A stretch of 24,964 nucleotides of DNA from an uncultured Sutterella sp. (GTDB taxonomy: Bacteria > Pseudomonadota > Gammaproteobacteria > Burkholderiales > Burkholderiaceae_F), in NCBI GenBank assembly GCA_905192805.1, contig CAJJMF010000009.1, positions 1 through 24,964 of the forward strand. Direction: 5' to 3'. Positions within the stretch are counted from its first letter, which is position 1; each line of letters begins with the position of its first letter. Below are positions 22,888-24,964 of the stretch, in pieces. The position numbers and the translations under genes are program-made. Under the pieces are notes generated by a model, which did not search any database, had not been told where the DNA came from, and saw only the letters and a list, made by a program, of their open reading frames with translations.

Positions 22888-23991
22888 TTAGAAGTACTTC
22901 GTCACGCCCGTGATGATGTTAAAGCTCTTATCCGTTAACACCTGATTGCCCTTGACACGGTCCCACTGCGAGTAAGCCCCACCGATATAAATATCGACCG
23001 TCTTGGAAGGACGATAGAGGTACTTGGTGGCAATGCCAATCGACTGCCCATCAAAGCTCACGCTCTTGGCAGGATTATTTTGCGTGTAGTCACGCCAGTA
23101 CACCATCGTCTGCCAGGACGAAAGACCAAACCAGACTTGGGCGCCAGCATAAATCCCGTAGCCCTTTAAGTTGGTTGCACGGTCATTCGTACCCATGCCG
23201 TCGATCTTTTCGACGCCATCGAAGTACTGCGTTTGCACATAGTACTGGACATCGTTCACACGATAGCTGCCGCCCAACGTGAACACTTGACGGTCTTTTT
23301 CGGCCCCGACGGTGCTGTCATGACCCCAGGTAGACGCTTCGTAAACACCAACGAGGTTGAAGCCGCCGACGTTATAACGCACCCCAGCGCCCCAGTAGCG
23401 GTTCGCACTCGCTTCACCTTCGGAGCCCAAGTCTTTCGTCGAAAGGGCATCGGTCTTGAGCGCATGCTGCAAGGTGACTTGCACGCCCGAGAGCGTCGGC
23501 GAACGGTACGTCACGACGTTATCCATACGGGAAGACTTGACTGGGGCAACGGCCGTGCCAAAGGTTCCACCCCCAAAGGCATCCATAAAGAATTGCAAAT
23601 CGTACGCGCCAGAACCGGAGTTAATCCCAGCAATACGACCCACGGCCACTTCCCCAAACTGGCGATGGGTTAAGCCCACCTGGGCTCCCCCTTCAAATAA
23701 ACGGTTTCCTTTCAGTTCCCCGGTGTCCGAGCCAAAACGGCTTTCCAAACGGAAGCCCACGCTCAAATCAGGGTTAATTTTCTCACTGCCACGAATCCCC
23801 CAGCGCGAAGCGGTATTGAGTCCGCTTTCTAACCCGTACGAGTCGCTCTTTTCGGAGTCGCCAAAATAGTTTTGATACACGAGGCCCGTATCCACACGGC
23901 CATAGATCGACACATCGGCGGCTTGGGATACACCGGAAAGGGCTGCAAGCGCGCCCAAGAGCGCGAGGACAGAGAGTTTTTGTTGAATCAT
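22888..23991 (-). CDS. Gram-negative porin (betaproteobacterial OmpC-like/Porin_4 family)
   Basis: A 367-residue outer-membrane porin. It has a Sec signal peptide (MIQQKLSVLALLGALAALSG, cleavage SQA-AD), the classical first strand ADVSIYGRVDTGLVY, alternating amphipathic strands with short turns, the GRIAGINSGSG and RMDNVVTYRSPTLSGVQV segments typical of the family, and a C-terminal Phe (TGVTKYF) for BAM recognition. It is expected to be a trimeric 16-strand channel for small hydrophilic solutes. ATG 23991 has GGAG about 9 nt upstream. It starts 29 bp after dcuC on the same strand, which suggests co-transcription and possibly dicarboxylate passage, though many such porins are general. The terminator at 22822-22848 follows. 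Confidence 0.95.
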   Translation of the reverse strand: MIQQKLSVLALLGALAALSGVSQAADVSIYGRVDTGLVYQNYFGDSEKSDSYGLESGLNTASRWGIRGSEKINPDLSVGFRLESRFGSDTGELKGNRLFEGGAQVGLTHRQFGEVAVGRIAGINSGSGAYDLQFFMDAFGGGTFGTAVAPVKSSRMDNVVTYRSPTLSGVQVTLQHALKTDALSTKDLGSEGEASANRYWGAGVRYNVGGFNLVGVYEASTWGHDSTVGAEKDRQVFTLGGSYRVNDVQYYVQTQYFDGVEKIDGMGTNDRATNLKGYGIYAGAQVWFGLSSWQTMVYWRDYTQNNPAKSVSFDGQSIGIATKYLYRPSKTVDIYIGGAYSQWDRVKGNQVLTDKSFNIITGVTKYF

Positions 23992-24020
23992 GTTGAGGTC
24001 TCCAATGATGTCACAGGGTT

Positions 24021-24964
24021 TTATAAGAAGAAATAAGCGCCTAAGAGTAAGACAAGCATGACTGGGATCGTGCGCTTAACGATATCCATCGGGCTCACGG
24101 CAGCAATACCTGCCACCAAAATCAACCCACCAGCCAATGGCGAACTCAAACGCCCCAAAGCGCCTGAGACGACAGCCAAGTAACCGAGCGAAGGAATCGT
24201 CATACCGAATTGCGTGGCATGCGGCGTCACGGCTTCGTTGAAGGCAAACGCGGCCGCGTCACCCGAACCCGTTAAGAGCCCCATTAAGTAGGGACCAAAT
24301 GCCCCACCCGCACGCGCCAATTCGTTGGCCGAGGTCAAAGTCTTCACCAGTAAGTCCACCACACCGGCGGCTTTAAGACCCGCAGCAAACACGTCCGCGG
24401 CAATGATGATGCCGAGAATGTCCGCGTAGCCCTTGCCCATCCCGTTAAAGAATTCTTTCGTGACCTTCGCCGGATTGGTGCGCGTCACCGCGATCGCGTA
24501 AACCGTCCCAATGATCATGGCGGTAGCCACACTCATTTTCATCGAGGTGAAAAGCGAGACATAGAGCAAAATGAAAATCGGAACCAACGGAGCCAACGCG
24601 TAGAGAATATTGACGCGCTCTGGCAAATTGTTCGCCAAGGTCGTAGCTTGTTCCACCGTCGCTTCACCGGGTTGCGACTTCCTATAGTCGCGATAAATAA
24701 AGCACACTAAGGTAATCCCAATGATCGTGGCAATGCTAAAGCCCAGTAATGCGGGACTCACGTGACGAATCAATTCCATCACTTCCATATTGGCCATCTT
24801 GGCAATAACGCCACCAAGTGCACATCGCATTTTGTGGGCGACACACTCGCCGCAAACCCCATGGCCGAACAGATGGCGATGATCAGGGCACTGTTGGTCA
24901 TCGACTTGTCGAACTGCTGGAATGAAACCATTGGTTGTAAGGAGGCAATCGCCATGACAATGCA
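24021..24964 (-). pseudogene. dcuC: DcuC-family C4-dicarboxylate transporter, partial at the window edge and apparently frameshifted
   Basis: The C-terminal about 260 residues are open from 24021 to about 24810 and resemble DcuC: IAKMANMEVMELI, two hydrophobic blocks, GLLTGSGDAAAFAFNEAVTPHA and LGRLSSPLAGGLILVAGIAAVSPMDIVKRTIPVM. From 24964 to about 24815 the homology continues in another frame (IVMAIASLQPMVSFQQF ... AICSAMGFAASVSPTKCDV), so one base appears to be missing near 24810-24818. The N terminus lies beyond the window. DcuC exchanges or effluxes C4-dicarboxylates such as succinate and fumarate under anaerobic conditions; ten to twelve helices are expected. The porin gene follows 29 bp downstream. 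It is either a recent null allele or a base-calling error; the homology call is firm, the inactivation is not. Confidence 0.75.

Noticed and set aside
1..24964. CRISPR arrays, transposases, prophage genes, tRNA or rRNA genes
   Set aside because: No regularly spaced repeats, no DDE or tyrosine recombinase motifs and no tRNA-like cloverleaf were seen on either strand.

Overview
The window looks like a chromosomal stretch from a Gram-negative, anaerobically respiring betaproteobacterium, possibly a gut Sutterellaceae-type Burkholderiales. The clues are a classical betaproteobacterial outer-membrane porin, an octahaem nitrite-reductase-like cytochrome beside the cytochrome c maturation gene ccmI, a DcuC-type anaerobic C4-dicarboxylate carrier, a divergent rnfH/smpB pair, and fairly GC-rich coding sequence with terminator hairpins between most convergent genes. 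The taxonomic placement is inference; there is no rRNA gene to anchor it. No tRNA, rRNA, CRISPR array, insertion sequence or prophage gene was seen.

Layout. Positions 1-3262 (+) hold the end of an HlyD-type periplasmic adaptor and an 803-residue fused double ABC-2 permease, closed by a terminator. Positions 3386-7043 (+) hold a tatD-like nuclease, a secreted ankyrin protein and rlhA (U32 family, 23S rRNA hydroxylation). Then come a DUF1266 protein (7189-7998, +, own promoter) and a bidirectional terminator. On the minus strand, 8071-10782 carries ccmI downstream of the octahaem cytochrome, whose 410-bp upstream region has several palindromes. An alanine/glycine:cation symporter follows (11193-12620, -) with a long leader rich in hairpins, then rnfH (-) diverging from smpB (+), a PiT-family phosphate transporter with a PhoU-like tail (-), and an MFS efflux protein (-).

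Positions 17840-18463 carry no confident gene but do hold a minus-strand structured region with a strong intrinsic terminator. After it come a lipoprotein (-), a four-helix membrane protein and a Sel1-repeat protein (both +). Positions 20848-21556 again lack a confident gene. They hold a probable ~100-nt minus-strand small RNA and a folded plus-strand stretch behind a consensus -10 box, upstream of an HU-family gene. The window ends with a GntR/HutC-type regulator (+) broken by two compensating one-base indels in C tracts, and a dcuC-porin pair (-) in which dcuC also appears frameshifted and runs off the window.

How the genes may work together: the cytochrome and CcmI form a respiratory unit, since CcmI presents apocytochromes for haem attachment and the reductase needs eight haems. 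DcuC and the porin could move C4-dicarboxylates across the inner and outer membranes. The other genes are mostly housekeeping. The most interesting items are the octahaem reductase with a Tyr-x-Cys pair, the small-RNA-like loci at about 20.9 kb and 18.0-18.4 kb, and the paired C-tract frameshifts.
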